64,000 nt of DNA from Trichopria drosophilae (GCA_030407085.1 CM059584.1:135212001-135276000), one strand, 5' to 3'; positions 1 through 11,169 are shown, counted from the first letter of the stretch. Program-made: numbers and translations. Notes: a model not told the origin generated them from the sequence alone.

Positions 1-470
1 GAAGCCCTTTTCGTGGGTGGATCTGCACGATGGGACGCATCCCAGTTATTCGCGGAATTTTGGCGGGACAAGTCGAAAATTCGTCGAATGGGTAGACAAT
101 TCGAAAACGAGGGAAAACGTCCCAGCAAAAAGTTTCATGTCGATAATGACCATCCGAGGTAATTTCCCGACACTCGTCCTGACGAGAGCGTGTTATGGGA
201 ATGATATTCCGGGTTGTTCTCGAGAAATTCACTAAGTAATTTAATGGATTGCGGAATTCTTTCGAAATGATTAACTCGTAATTTCGTGTAATGAAGGATG
301 TCGACTCTTAGACCTCTGCAGGCCAAGAGACATTGTTGCAAACGGAACGTTTCAAGTGGTCAGTAATTTCGTTTATTATTTCAGAGAGCATAATTTAGCC
401 CTTTAACGATAATTTTTCAATGGTATGAAGTTTTACTTATTTTATTCCAAATATAATCACTTTTATGAAA
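1..470. other. Left edge, slightly GC-raised, no gene called
   Basis: The first 330 bases are richer in CG dinucleotides than the DNA that follows. Short frames are open on both strands (+ 17-235 and - 135-341), but they begin with GTG or TTG, overlap each other and resemble nothing I know. The segment could be the end of a feature that lies mostly outside the window. Confidence 0.5.
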
Positions 471-947
471 CGCAACAACCTGCGGCCTTGAAAATAAAAG
501 GAAAGAATTGACTCTTAAGGGAGTTCACTCAATTTTTCGATTTGTCTATTTGAAGTGTAGTGGAGCGTCACTGGATACAAAGACAATTTCATTAGGACAG
601 AAAGCTGTGCTAAATTTCTCGATGTTCGGGCCCAAACTTCAAGCTTTTAACATGGGACAGTCTTCTACAAGATTTTCTTTGGAAAATAGTTTGGGAAATA
701 CATTCTTTAATGTTGTGAGCACGTTGACCTTTTGAACGAGGATGTACAAGGTAAACTAACTACGCAATTAAAACTACTGCAAATCGAAATAATCCTATTT
801 TAGAATGGCAATTTTCCAACAACTTTCCCGATAAGTAAAACTAAAAAACAGACACCAAAACCAGAAATGCTCATAGAAAAATATGCTAAAGAAACCACAA
901 ATATCAGATCATCAAATCCCAAGCTCAAAACAATACAAGTCTACAGT
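471..947. other. AT-rich stretch without a supported gene
   Basis: A 75-codon frame (+ 508-735) lacks an ATG start and has no recognisable motif. I see no repeat shared with the rest of the window here. Confidence 0.5.
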
Positions 948-1137
948 CATTTTTTGAAGTATCGGTTTTTTGACCCGTCACATTTCTGATTTATCGGTTT
1001 TTAGACACTCACTCAAAAAATAATTGTTCGCTTGTCGGCATGTCTATTTTTTTTGTTTTTTTGACTGTCGGCTTTATAACTGTAGGTTTTTTGACCTTTC
1101 GGCTTTTGGATTCGTCGGTTTTTCTACCCGCACCCAC
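948..1137. repeat. Partial copy of a GTCGG-TTTTT hairpin repeat
   Basis: This stretch repeats the word GTCGGTTTTTTGACC in degenerate form, in the orientation opposite to the copy that begins at 1158. Read on the minus strand from 1137, it gives GTGCGGGTAGAAAAACCGAC and continues with AAAAGCCGA and AAAAAACC words. The same order of words is seen at 1158-1230 and 47061-47140. I take it as an incomplete, inverted neighbour of the 1158-1334 element. Confidence 0.6.
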
Positions 1138-1157
1138 AATTGAATTGTCGAAATAAC

Positions 1158-1334
1158 GGCTGCGGTCCGAAAACCGACAAATCAAAAAGCCGACCAGTCA
1201 AAAAAACGACAGTCAAAAAGCGGACATCCACTAATGGACAATTTTTTGAAGTGTTGGTTTTTCGTTCGGCTTTTCGATTGTCGGTTTTTTTACTGTCGGT
1301 TTGTTATTTGTCGGTGTTTCGACCAGCAAAAGAA
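1158..1334. mobile_element. Short foldback element of the GTCGG-TTTTT family
   Basis: The left end GGTCCGAAAACCGACAAATC is mirrored at the right end (TTTGTCGGTGTTTCGACC), so the roughly 177-bp unit can fold into one hairpin. The arms are built from short reiterated words (GTCGG followed by T runs). A second complete copy lies 46 kb away at 47061-47275 with the same ends. No target-site duplication is clear and no protein is encoded. I infer a non-autonomous inverted-repeat element. A short-period satellite that flipped orientation is the alternative. Confidence 0.55.
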
Positions 1335-2304
1335 CAAATATTGTAACTATGATCGTTAATAACAATTCTAGGTGCATGCGACCGTAAAAAACCAAACAAA
1401 AATCACCATTCAATGACTACTAATATCCTTATAACTCCGTATCAGAAATAAGAAATATAATAAAAATATAAAATTAAAAGAATTGATCATTGTGGCTAGA
1501 TTTCTGGTGAATAGTGCCATTCATTCTTACGATTCGTAATAATCTTAAGAACAGGAAATGAGAACGAAATTATTTCATAATGCTTAAAACTAAGTATTAT
1601 ATAACAGTATTTCGAAATACCCAACAAAGAAACCTGATATTGCAAATTGATCGGAGATGATCGATGATAACAATAATTGGACAATTTATCATGTATTTTC
1701 AGTACAGGATCGCAAGTTAAATAAAAGAATCGATTTTACATAAAATAATACAAAAAACTCTTCGAAATCGTCAACTGCTTTATGTCTTCGGAAACCGATT
1801 AATCAGATCTTATGTAAGCCCACTTTAAATCTGCAATTCTCATATTCTCGTACACATTGAATGAAGTAAATAAATAATTTCGCAGTATTGTTACACAAAA
1901 TAAACATTGTTACGTATCGATTATGTCAACACATTCTTTTAAATAAAAAAACGTAAGACGTATTTTATTGAACGCTGCGCAAGGCAGTATTAAGAATAAA
2001 TTGAATGAAATCAAGACAATTGATTACCTTGTGATTAATCGTATTTGATAAAGCCCACTCTAACTCGTATTAATTCACATAACTCGTGTCAATAAGATAT
2101 AACGAGATCTAATTACCCTTTGAGTCGAACCTATACAAACCAAGTATTCCTAAAGAAGAAGGCGGCCTTATGCTCAACCAAGACCCACCCACGCCTTTCG
2201 CTCCTGACTTTCTCACTGCATTCGAATCACTCGGATAATTCGTACAGGTAGGATTATTCTTGCTTATCGCTGATCAAGCATGTTGTTGCCACTGAAATTA
2301 GGGA
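1335..2304. other. AT-rich DNA, nothing seen
   Basis: About 970 bases of low-GC sequence. The open frames are short and the base composition is uniform. I found no inverted repeat or relation to other parts of the window. Confidence 0.6.
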
Positions 2305-2375
2305 AAGAATTGCACTCTCTAAATTCTTAGAGTGAAAAGTAACTCTAATGGAGCGAATGTTCACTCCAAGATGAA
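2305..2375. repeat. Short dispersed repeat, copy 1
   Basis: It contains the CACTCTCT...TTAGAGTG hairpin followed by GCGAATGTTCACTCCAAG. The same sequence of words occurs at 30208-30275 (CACTCTCTCATTAGAGTG, then CCAATGTTCACTCCAA). The shared parts point to a common dispersed repeat whose full limits I cannot set from two copies. Confidence 0.5.
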
Positions 2376-2415
2376 CTGAAAACCTTGCATACTTGCCATA
2401 CATAATAAATTACAT

Positions 2416-2670
2416 ATGCAGCCTAGTACACAAAATAAGAACACTTTTTCGAAACGAGAGCAAAATAGAACCGCGAGAGTCGAGAGCGCTCCTAACGGCG
2501 GTTTTTTGCCAAAAATGAGAAAAGCAGATACGTCAACTTCAGGTAAGTTTCTGGAGTACAAAGAAAAATTGTTAAAAAACGCTTGTCCTACTATTTTCAA
2601 GTATTATCCATCGATTCCCGATAAGAAAATTGCAAAAAACGATTATTTATACACAAACTTTGTAAAATGA
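2416..2670 (+). CDS. Doubtful 84-residue open frame or first exon
   Basis: An ATG-led frame of 84 codons, lysine-rich and polar in its second half. No family is recognised. A consensus-like splice donor (CAG|GTAAGT, GT at 2543-2544) falls inside it, so if transcribed the frame might be an exon ending at 2542 rather than a complete gene. The surrounding DNA is AT-rich and repeat-bearing, and a 79-codon frame overlaps on the minus strand. A chance open frame is at least as likely. Confidence 0.15.
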   Translation: MQPSTQNKNTFSKREQNRTARVESAPNGGFLPKMRKADTSTSGKFLEYKEKLLKNACPTIFKYYPSIPDKKIAKNDYLYTNFVK

Positions 2671-3301
2671 AATAAAAATACCCTAATTTTTAGGTCTTTT
2701 TTCACTTTTCACGATTAATAAGTTTAAAATATATTGGTTTTTTACTTCAAGAACCTAGAATTTAGAAACAATATTCATTTTGAAACTTTAGTGAGCGATA
2801 ATCTACGAAATGAAGTGATTTGCAACCATCTCGAAAATAAGCGTAATAATGGCACATGATAATACATTGTCAGTTTACTAAATCAGTATTGCACAAAAAT
2901 AATGGCTTTATTTCGAAATTCTTTGGCAGTTACCAATCGTTGCCCGGCAAATATAACTGCTTCCAATTACACGCGTAAAAATAAAACAGATACTTCATGC
3001 AAGGATCGTTTAAAGGCATGAAAAGCGTGACGCCATTAAAATTGTAAAGGTTTTCATTATGTTAAGTAAGCGCCGATTGACGCGTGTAAGTAATCATTAG
3101 CTTCAATTAATTGTCCAATGAGAGCGATAATAAGAAACCGAACGGCGATTGAAAACTGAATTAACGGAGATAGTAGGTACAATTAATAAAAGGACTTGAA
3201 TGCTGATAGTTCTATTGTTTGAGACAATAAAAATGCGTTTATAGTAGGTGGGAACTTGTACAGCTTATTTAAAGAGTCGCATAGCGAATTAAAAACAAAT
3301 A
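2671..3301. other. AT-rich DNA, nothing seen
   Basis: No frame, repeat or hairpin could be supported between the doubtful frame at 2416-2670 and the pogo-like element at 3302. Confidence 0.55.
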
Positions 3302-3534
3302 CAGTCCCGGTGTAATTGCTATCTCGCTACAGTTAAGTCCCAGTATATTTGTCCGTTTCCGTCTCGTTATATTTACGTGTCGCCGCTTTCTTATTCCATA
3401 ACATTTCGGGCTAGGGTCTCATGAAGGACCTGCTGTGACGTCATGAAAATAACCTAGGGGAGTGGGAGAAGCGGCGCTCCCCTTCTTTTGGTAAATATAA
3501 CGAGACGGGAGAAGATATACCGGGACTCTACTAG
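3302..3534. mobile_element. Pogo-like MITE, diverged copy
   Basis: The left end CAGTCCCGG follows a TA and the right end reads CCGGGACTCTACTAG, mirroring the TIR of the intact copy at 29905-30123. Internally it carries AGTGGGAGAAG and CTCCCCTTCTTTTGG, the reverse complement of the interior of the other three copies, so it is inserted in the opposite orientation. CGTTATATTTA and TAAATATAACGAGACGGG sub-repeats are also shared. It is non-coding. The TA target and CAG-type ends fit the Tc1/mariner-pogo superfamily. Erosion of the left TIR indicates an older insertion. Confidence 0.75.
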
Positions 3535-5113
3535 TCGATGCAGTTTGCACATACCACCATTTTATACAATTATAAGAGCATTAAATAATTGTAAACTGTC
3601 AAATTTTTAACAATCTACTATCGACGAATTTGAAGATTTGAATAATTTTCAACACTAGTTTAGCTGTATTGAATGTTCTGAAAATTAATCACACACTTCC
3701 CACCATTATTTAAATCGACAATATCTTTGTACTGTTTTAACTATATTTTCACAATTTTATTATTTTTATTTAAACATTTATCTTGTTATTTCATTTCGTT
3801 TGTGCTTCGTCCACTTGACTGTTTGTCCATATTTTTGTTTAGTATTTCACGCAGTTAACCTCGTACGAATTTAGTGATTGGCATTTCATTTGAAAGGACT
3901 ATCTATCTACCGATTATTAAATCCGATATTGGTGGTTCAGTGAAATGTCACTACAAATTGAAAAGTGATTCTATAAGGACCATAGTCGTGGATTTGACAA
4001 ATTCTACATAAAAACTCTTAAATTAGAATTATTTGTAATAAAAATGGCGAAAAGTCCTTCCATAATATTTATATATTTTAACATTAATAATGTTTCAACA
4101 AAATTTTCAAACTAATTATATCCAATTTGACTATGTTGCAAAGAAATTTAATAACAAAAATTTTGTGTCGTGAAAGCGAAGTCTTCACTAGTTACTTTAT
4201 TTGAGACTACTGTGTTATCTTGTCTGTTTTAAATCGTAACCGCTGTCTATTCATCTATATAATGGCGCACTTATTATCTAGAATTTGGTTTGATTAATCC
4301 TAGCCATATATTATTTCTTTTTTATACTTTCTTCTATAAGGCTCGATTATATTATCAGATTCTTTTCTTGTATTGCAGGATATTCGTAGGATTAATATCG
4401 AGAACAATTGTGAAAGAACTCATTACTTTAAGTAGTTTTAATAGATTTTTTTAAAATAAATATGAATTGATAATATCTTTCATAAATAAGTTAAATTGTA
4501 TATAATAATGTTTAATTTAAATTCGAGTTTTAAATTTTTTATTCAACAACTAATAATACAATATTCTTATATCAATTGAACATAATTCTGTGGATAAGTA
4601 ATATTCGTGAATTAGACAAGGGCGTGATTTAGGCCGAGATGAATTAGGACAGGGACTATTGTATTTTCTAAGAACAAGAAGTAAAAGCGTTTTTTGGGAT
4701 AAATGTCATATTTAAAATGACGCAACTTTTCAACAACAGGTAGTTATTTTGAGGGGCGAGAGCAGTGCTAAATGGTTCTAGTAAATTAATCCAAAAATAT
4801 TCGGAGCATCTAGTACATAACCTCCAAAATAGTAAAAACATTTTTGCACAAAAGTGCATAACCTCAAATATCTTCAAATCCTGAACGCATCTTTTCAACA
4901 ATCCAACATCTGTTTTTAAGGCCTGTATAGCCCAACAAGACCATGTACTAGATGTCATTAAAGTAAATAGAAATTAGATTTTTCACTACCATGTTGGATT
5001 TTTTAAAACGTATTTCAGAGTCATTCTTGGGCGCTTTCATACCAAGTTTCGTAATGACTTATAAAAATTCAAAATTTTGGCGTTCATATTGATTCCGCCA
5101 TTGTGAATTTAAT
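3535..5113. other. AT-rich DNA, nothing supported
   Basis: Long AT-rich tract with homopolymer runs. A 96-codon minus-strand frame (4668-4958) has no ATG context, motif or composition shift that would support it. Confidence 0.55.
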
Positions 5114-5518
5114 ATAGATAGATTTTTTAAATTCATAATAGCATAATCAAAATGGCGTCCTGATGAATATTTCTAGAAGATCTAACTAAAAAGCCAATGA
5201 GCTTCCTTTAAAAAGTGATAAAAATGAAAATTGTTTAAAATTCATCGAGGAATTTTTGAAATTGTTTGTATTATATACAATTTATTTCAATATTTCGGAA
5301 ATAATTTAAAAATTTGAACAAATTTATATAATAAATTTCTCAAAATATGATGTAAAAAAATCTGAAAACAGTATAATCCTCAATGGCTTCAGAACTTTTC
5401 ATTTATCAGTCTTTAAAGAAACCTCATTACTTTTGAGCGCTTAGAAATTTTTCGAAGAAATTTTTATTAAGGACGCCTTTTTGATTATTCCATCGTGAAT
5501 TTAAAAAATTTATCATCG
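5114..5518. mobile_element. Long-inverted-repeat element, family with 57535-57890
   Basis: The left arm (about 5114-5260) is matched in reverse complement by the right arm (about 5375-5518). Paired landmarks include ATTCATAATAG with CATCGTGAAT, AATCAAAATGGCGTCC with GGACGCCTTTTTGATTA, and AAAATGAAAA with CTTTTCATTTATC. The same ordered landmarks (AACTAAAAA, GCTTC, TGATAA, AATGAAAA, GAGGAAT) occur in the element at 57535-57890, so this is a dispersed family. No frame is long enough for a transposase. The superfamily is undetermined because no target duplication is evident. Confidence 0.65.
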
Positions 5519-7015
5519 GAAGTTTTTAGATTAACTATCGGGTCCACGATTCAAATATATTTTAGAGTATTTACATTCTGGTATGTTAACGAAAAAATGA
5601 AATAAAAAAAAACACATCAAAAAGTCGAGTTATTGAAATATATATGCCATATTCATTGCAAATTTAGACAAATATTGACAGGACCATTTTAAAGACCCAC
5701 CTCGAAAATAGTAATAGCCTTACATTTTTTAATGTCGATTTCGATACTAAATAGTTAATTAAAGTTAAAGTGCATCGAAATTTCAAACCTGTGACAAAAC
5801 AAAAAAATAAGTACCAATTTTTAAATGATTTTGATCGATTTCCATGAATTCGTCCTTCATATTGGATCCGACATTTTGAATTTCGAAAAACTGACTTCAA
5901 ATTCGGAATCAGCGAGGCCAAAAACTCCCGGGTACGAGGTTTAAAGTAATTAGATTCTAGTCAGTCGATTGAGTACACGCGACTATGATTTTGAACAAAA
6001 AATCGATTTTAGTAGCCATTTTTGAGCCGCCATTTTGAAATTTTTTTTTATCATTACTTCTATCTTCTAGCCCAAACATTTTTGACGCGATATTCATACC
6101 CATCTGAGATATTCGGATACGGGTAATAATACAAAAATTACGATAAGTGAAAAGAAAACCTAAAAAATCATGATTTATATTAAATAAATGCTCGTAGTTC
6201 GATTCTTTTGCAGCAATTTGCGACACACCATTCGAAAGGGTTTGGGCAATAAATAGTCTCCATTCTCACAATTTTTTCATTGCGTTTGAATAGAAAAAAT
6301 AATTTCATGTTAAATTTATCTACATTTGGTCCTTAATGGATTAAGCAAATGTATTCTAAAATTAAATAACATTTCCTAAAAAGAAGAACTTACTTTAATT
6401 TCGGTTATTTAAATTATTGAACTAATGGCTTAAATGGTCAGAAAATTCGTTATTCAATGCATATTTCATAACTATCTAAGATATCATCATTTAATACACA
6501 ACAGAAATATTGATGCCCCATCACGTAGGGTCCAAAAAGAGTAAACGGGTTTTAAAAATATATACGTGCCGCTCTTCATTGGAATGTACGACTGGTGAAA
6601 TGTATGAATTTCGTACGTAAAGAATAACAGAGGGTCCCAAGGGTCACTAAAGGGAATAGTGAGTAGGACCGTTTATTTTCGTACCCTCTGCCATGTAGCA
6701 CTGTATGTACACGCTTCAAAAATTGAACTAAAATATTTCGCTGCTCGTATATCATCCGACCGCTACGTCTTCTTTCCGTACATAAAAAACTAACCGCAAA
6801 AAATCAGCTTTTCCACTTAGAAAATAGCTGTCAAACGTTGACATTCGAATGCTACGTGCGCGTATCTATATATAATATCTTTGTAATTAGAAAGGTACAT
6901 ACAAATTGTTATTAATAATTTTCAAACATTACATATGTATTATTCTAAAACATTTATCTATCCACCAATAGAAGGAGACTTAGATGCAAGTTTATGTACG
7001 TGCACGAACTGTTTT
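5519..7015. other. AT-rich DNA with relics of several dispersed repeats
   Basis: Within this tract, 5855-5935 holds a relic of the 'GGATCC...CCATTTTGAA' / 'AATCAGCGA' repeat family. 6005-6100 is distantly related to 11520-11600 (CCATTTTGAAATTTT, then ACGCGATATT). 6328-6347 resembles the outer end of the 39736-40811 element (GGTCCTTAATGGATTAA). No frame is convincing. Confidence 0.5.
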
Positions 7016-7019
7016 TCAT

Positions 7020-7420
7020 CAGATCGAATGCAAATCGACGAAAATGATTAAATGAGCCAGTATCTACATTGTATATCAATTACCCAAGCACCTAGTTGTC
7101 TGGTCATGATCGTAATAACGAATCGCGTTGGCAGAATCTCGATTTCGCCGATGCATAATTGCATCTCCAGAGGGAGAAATGCAGCATGCATAATGGAGAT
7201 GGGAGGGGGACGTGCGGCGTGGCGACGATGCAATTGGCTATTGTAATGTCTGATAAAATAATAGTCGAACGCACCCGCTCGACTGCATTCTACATCAAAG
7301 TTTCCGATGCAGCTGGAAGAGAAGCTGGAGACGAGACTGCGCATCCTGTCTCCCATGCTGAACGACGTTTCCGGACTATATTTAACCCATACACCCGCGT
7401 AACCGCTTCAAAAACTCCTT
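7020..7420. promoter_or_regulatory. Candidate enhancer or promoter with POU octamer-like sites
   Basis: This GC-raised pocket stands out from AT-rich flanks. It contains ATGCAAAT (7028-7035, the canonical octamer), ATGCATAATTGCAT (7151-7164, two facing octamer halves), ATGCATAATGG (7186-7196) and ATGCAATTGG from 7228. It also contains CGCCCGC-like and GGGAGGGGG tracts and a TATATTTAA near 7377. A 102-codon minus-strand frame overlaps but matches nothing I know. Four octamer-type sites in about 210 bp is unusual. I infer a POU-homeodomain-bound regulatory element, without knowing its target gene. Confidence 0.35.
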
Positions 7421-7686
7421 AGCTTTTCTTCCGAAATTCAGACGTTCATGTAGACACGATCAAGTGGAGTTGTCTCCAGAAGACGGCGGAACGCGTCTTC
7501 TGACAAATTTTGATGAAACGAAGAATTTATTTGAAAAAAATGTATGGACTTTGACTGGTACCAAAATATGCACAATGTTGAATAAGACAAAATATTTTTA
7601 TATTGTTTGGGTTAACATGGAAATAAGTGATAAAGACATTTTTAAAACCTGGGAAATAGTAGAACGTGTTCAAAAATTTGAAAATA

Positions 7687-7883
7687 CACGGAACAAAAAG
7701 TTTGTGATTCATACAATTTATGTTTGAGCTTAACGCAAACCAAACTTGTGTTCAGCCCAATCTTAGTGTTTATTTAAGAAAAAGTTTGGGCACGGAATAA
7801 ACTAAGATTGTGTTAAGCACAAACTTTGAGATTTGGGTAGAATATAAACCTGGTTTGCAAGGAGCACAAATTTTTTTTCCGTG
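7687..7883. mobile_element. TA-flanked MITE with CACGGAA ends
   Basis: Ends CACGGAACAAAAAGTTTGTG and CACAAATTTTTTTTCCGTG are inverted copies. TA stands on both sides (7685-7686 and 7884-7885), consistent with a TA target-site duplication. The arms extend inward to about 7773 and 7797, with matching GCCCAATCTTAG/CTAAGATTG and AACTTGTG/CACAAACTTT, leaving a loop of about 20 bp. It is non-coding. Short size, TA target and near-complete palindromy fit a Tc1/mariner-type MITE. Confidence 0.75.
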
Positions 7884-9876
7884 TAGGTATAAATTAATGA
7901 ATGGTATCTAAAATGTAGAAAATTTGAGGTTAGGGTTACCATTCAACGTTTGAGAAGAAGAAAATAATATTGAAGCAAATAATTAGTAGTAATGATATTA
8001 AAAAACAAAAAAGTTGACTACTTTGATAGTTATTCCAATTACTTGAAATAGTCATCTTTACTAATTTAATTAGTTAGAATGGGACAGAGTTATTACCATT
8101 TAAGTAACCGAAATAATTGATTTAAGGAATTAAAATCATCATTTCAACTATTTCTTTTGGTTATAGAATAAAAAACTGGAAATAGTTCTAGCAAATAAAT
8201 AGTTGTGAGGGATGTATACCCAACATTCTTAGCTGAATTTACTATTTTTTTAGATGGTGAAACCATTTATTTTTTTTTCAGTGTATATTAAATTGGTTTA
8301 TGCTAAATTTCTCGATATCTACTTAATATAGTTGTTTGTGATATTGCGAACTATTTATTACGCGGGATTCGGCAAAATTTAGTTAAGTGTTTTCATTTTC
8401 TCCGCTAACGATTTTTGGTAGATCGGTCAGAATTTTTGAAATTTGAAGGGTACTAGGCAGTCACGAAACAACCTTCTATCAAGCACATTGACTTATCCCA
8501 CTTAAGCTGTAAATAGCAAAATATATTATTTGCAAGTTTAATTGTGACTACCTTATTCTAAAAAAAAAACTCTGACTCGAGTGAAATATACTCGCAAAAT
8601 TATTCAATAGTTCAATTCAATAGCTCTAGTAAATATACACTACCGGACAAAAACAATATTACGATGTCATTTCGTCAAATAATGAGTAAATTCTCTAATT
8701 TATTGATGATATTTTAAAACTTCCAAGAGTATCGTTTAAAGTAACTATCTTTTGCTTCAGACATTATTTTCTCTCAGTTGCATTTTCAAAATGATGAATT
8801 TTTCAATTTTGCAATTAAATGTCGCTTCTTAAAAAAATCTGCAATTTTACTAGTTAGATCATGATTTTTTCATAAAATTCCAAAATTTCAAGACCATGTA
8901 AAAGTTTAATAACGTGTTTATTAAAGTTACGCGAATTGCAATAATACATTTTTGTAGAGAATGCAAAAATTGAATTAAAAAAAAAACAATGAACTGCAAT
9001 TTAAAATTCCACTTTTGTATATCCAGACATTTTAAAATTTAAATTACAGTTGATATTTAAAAAGAGTGTTTTTGACTAATTTCAATATTTTGCATCATTG
9101 TTAAAAGAAACTTGTCTCTGCGATTCGCAAAACATGAATATACTGCATTTGCACGAACTTTTTGCAAAAAATATTTGACTAAACGAGTAAAATTTAAAAT
9201 GTTTAAAAATCATAACAATAAACAAAAAATCGTAGTATCTTTTCTAAAAAAAACTAATTTAATAGTGTTGATTTGTATTTATAAGAAATATTTTCAGTGG
9301 TCCTTATAAATATGTAAACTTTCTGTGAAAAGAAAAATCGTTAGAAAAATATTAAAAGACATGTCTGAATATACTAATTGAAAACTTTTTCCTCCCTTTA
9401 AAAGATATCCTTTGAGTTTTTTTTTTCAATATCGTCACATTATTCGCAGAGATACTATTATTTAATCATATCCAAAATTTAAATCATTCACGAAATCGGC
9501 CCTATTTTCTTGAAAATTCTTCAAATATAACAAATTAAAAAAAAAAATAAAAGGTGGATATTGGTGGCATGAAATATAACTTCAAGCTTCGAAAATATTT
9601 TAGTGCTTTAAATTCAAATAATTGGCACGTGCCGAGGGATACGATCTGCGAAGAAACACCTCGCACTACATATACAACTGAGCTTTTCTGAAATATTGAT
9701 CGTTGAAATATAAAATTTTCATAAATGTTTATAAGCAGGGTTTTATTAAATAACAATTTCATAACCTGAAACATTGCTGGTTGAATGCGTATTATATAAT
9801 ATTTACTTTTATAAAATAGATTATAAAGAAAAAGGTAATCATTGAGTAGTTTATTAACATAATATTAACTCATTAA
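7884..9876. other. AT-rich DNA with a possible MITE relic
   Basis: 8020-8290 is rich in reiterated 'ATAGTT / AACTA' words and ends in TTTTTTTTTCAGTGTAT, an end type like that of the TA-flanked MITEs. The opposite end is not clear. The remainder (8290-9876) shows homopolymer-rich AT DNA and short frames (for example + 9112-9309) without support. Confidence 0.45.
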
Positions 9877-10090
9877 GGGGGTTTTAAAATGGTCCACCGG
9901 TAAGGTAGGAATTTGCACTAGAAACGTAATTACAAATGACTGAATAACATTTTCAACGTTTGGGCTCTGTAATAGCAATTCTAATTACTATAGGCGGTTT
10001 CCTAGAAAATACGAAAGACATTAATTGAGAATTAACCGAGAATTTTCCGGAATAATTAAAAATCACTTATTTCCGATGTCCACGAAAATG
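9877..10090. repeat. Dispersed repeat pair, copy 1
   Basis: This stretch aligns by eye, in the same orientation, with 42180-42395. Shared ordered words include GGTCCACCGG/GGTCCGCCG, TAAGGTAGGAATTT, TTCTAATTACTATAG, TAGAAAA, TTGA and GAGAATTTTC. The two copies are diverged but collinear over roughly 200 bp. I see no inverted ends, so the repeat type stays open. Confidence 0.6.
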
Positions 10091-10166
10091 TCTTGTAATA
10101 AAATATCTCCAATTATATCCTCAAAACTGAATTACAATTCTATCAAAAGTAGATACTCATTGTTGA

Positions 10167-10210
10167 AGGAGTAAAAAACCTTTGGCAAGAATCGTACAAT
10201 TTTTACTCCT
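10167..10210. repeat. Small perfect hairpin
   Basis: AGGAGTAAAAA at 10167-10177 and its exact reverse complement at 10200-10210 are separated by 22 bases. It may be a MITE remnant. A terminator role has no basis in this eukaryotic context. Confidence 0.5.
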
Positions 10211-10246
10211 AAAAGTTTGGAATGTATATACGTGTATAACATAATA

Positions 10247-10480
10247 CAGTAGCCCTTCCAAATATTGGCTATCCCAATATTCTCCACCTCCCAATAATAG
10301 CCTTGCTACCCGACAAATGCTTCACCAGCTGATAGTTATGGAAAGCGCATCCGGTTGAAAAATACGCGTTCTCTCATTATATGTGCAGACTAGGGGAACA
10401 ATTTTATCTCCTCATTTGGCTAATATTTGGAGGGGATTAACAAAGGATTAGATTAGACTAATATTGCGAGAAGGTAGTAG
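10247..10480. mobile_element. Possible eroded pogo-like MITE
   Basis: The left end CAGTAGCCCTTCCAAATATT follows a TA. Mirrored forms occur at 10419-10436 (GGCTAATATTTGGAGGGG) and at the far right (AATATTGCGAGAAGGTAG). The right terminus is imperfect and no TA is seen there. The CAG-type end and internal inverted repeats suggest a degenerate relative of TA-duplicating elements. Confidence 0.4.
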
Positions 10481-10800
10481 ATGTTGTTTCGAATGTAGTC
10501 AATATGCTTGATATGAGTGTACGCTTAATTGCAGTTGCAAGTAGGATACATTCTACTATATAATCTCTACATATGCAACTATACAAGATAATGTTTCAGC
10601 TCCTAATGCAAAATTGTACTATCCAATGGTAGTTGCCTTTAATCTTTAAACGATTAAAGCTGAATTTACTTACAAACATAAATCTAATCATTATTTTCTC
10701 ATAATAATTCTTTTGCTCCAAGTAATTAATTCCTTTCTCCGTTCACATTCTCTTCGGACCTTATTTATAGCCGCGAATCGTGCATATGACGTACAATTCC
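10481..10800. other. AT-rich spacer with a minus-strand TATA-like word
   Basis: The only notable feature is TATAAATAAG on the minus strand near 10761-10770, just beyond the stop of the 10801-11169 frame. If the frame below is not coding, this word could instead belong to a core promoter read leftward. Confidence 0.35.
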
Positions 10801-11169
10801 TCACACTGTTTGTTTCGACAATAGGCACTCGCCCATATGCGTTATCTGAGATTCAGATTGAATAAAGGTACACTTTCCACCTCGACATACGGACGTAGTA
10901 AAATTACGAGGCAGACGGGCGCTAATGTTTAGCGGTTCGTTTATCAGCAAATTGCTGAGGACGAGTCGTTGCTCCTCCCCGGTAGTAATTTCCAGCAATC
11001 GGAAGTCATAAGGCTCGTCTTCGTCAGATGAATGTGGCACACTTGTATGCATCTGTGAACGCTGGGTCCCCTGAACAAGAAGGAAGCGGAAACGAGGAGC
11101 TGCTCTGCGTTTCCATTTTCGATTTGCCCAACTGCATACGTCTTCGTCAACGTAACGAGGGATTGATTG
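10801..11169 (-). CDS. Candidate 3'-terminal coding exon, unknown product
   Basis: The minus-strand frame is open for 122 codons from 11169 to a TGA at 10801-10803. Its GC is clearly higher than the flanks and codon use is mixed, unlike chance AT-rich frames. The frame is preceded by ...CATCCCTAG, a plausible splice acceptor with a branch-like CTGAT. The first in-frame ATG is at 11052. The predicted chain has a basic stretch (ANRKWKRR), an acidic SSDEDE segment, then a mixed hydrophilic region with several cysteines, ending LLSKQTV. No domain is recognised. I infer a last exon of a minus-strand gene. A regulatory GC pocket with a chance frame is the alternative. Confidence 0.35.
   Translation of the reverse strand, partial: QSIPRYVDEDVCSWANRKWKRRAAPRFRFLLVQGTQRSQMHTSVPHSSDEDEPYDFRLLEITTGEEQRLVLSNLLINEPLNISARLPRNFTTSVCRGGKCTFIQSESQITHMGECLLSKQTV

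Noticed and set aside
508..735. 75-codon + frame
   Set aside because: No ATG start, no motif, and no composition difference from flanking DNA.
6530..6690. Possible MITE with mirrored AGGGTCC / GGACC...GTACCCTC words
   Set aside because: Only about 20 bp of weak mirroring, no target duplication and no second copy.
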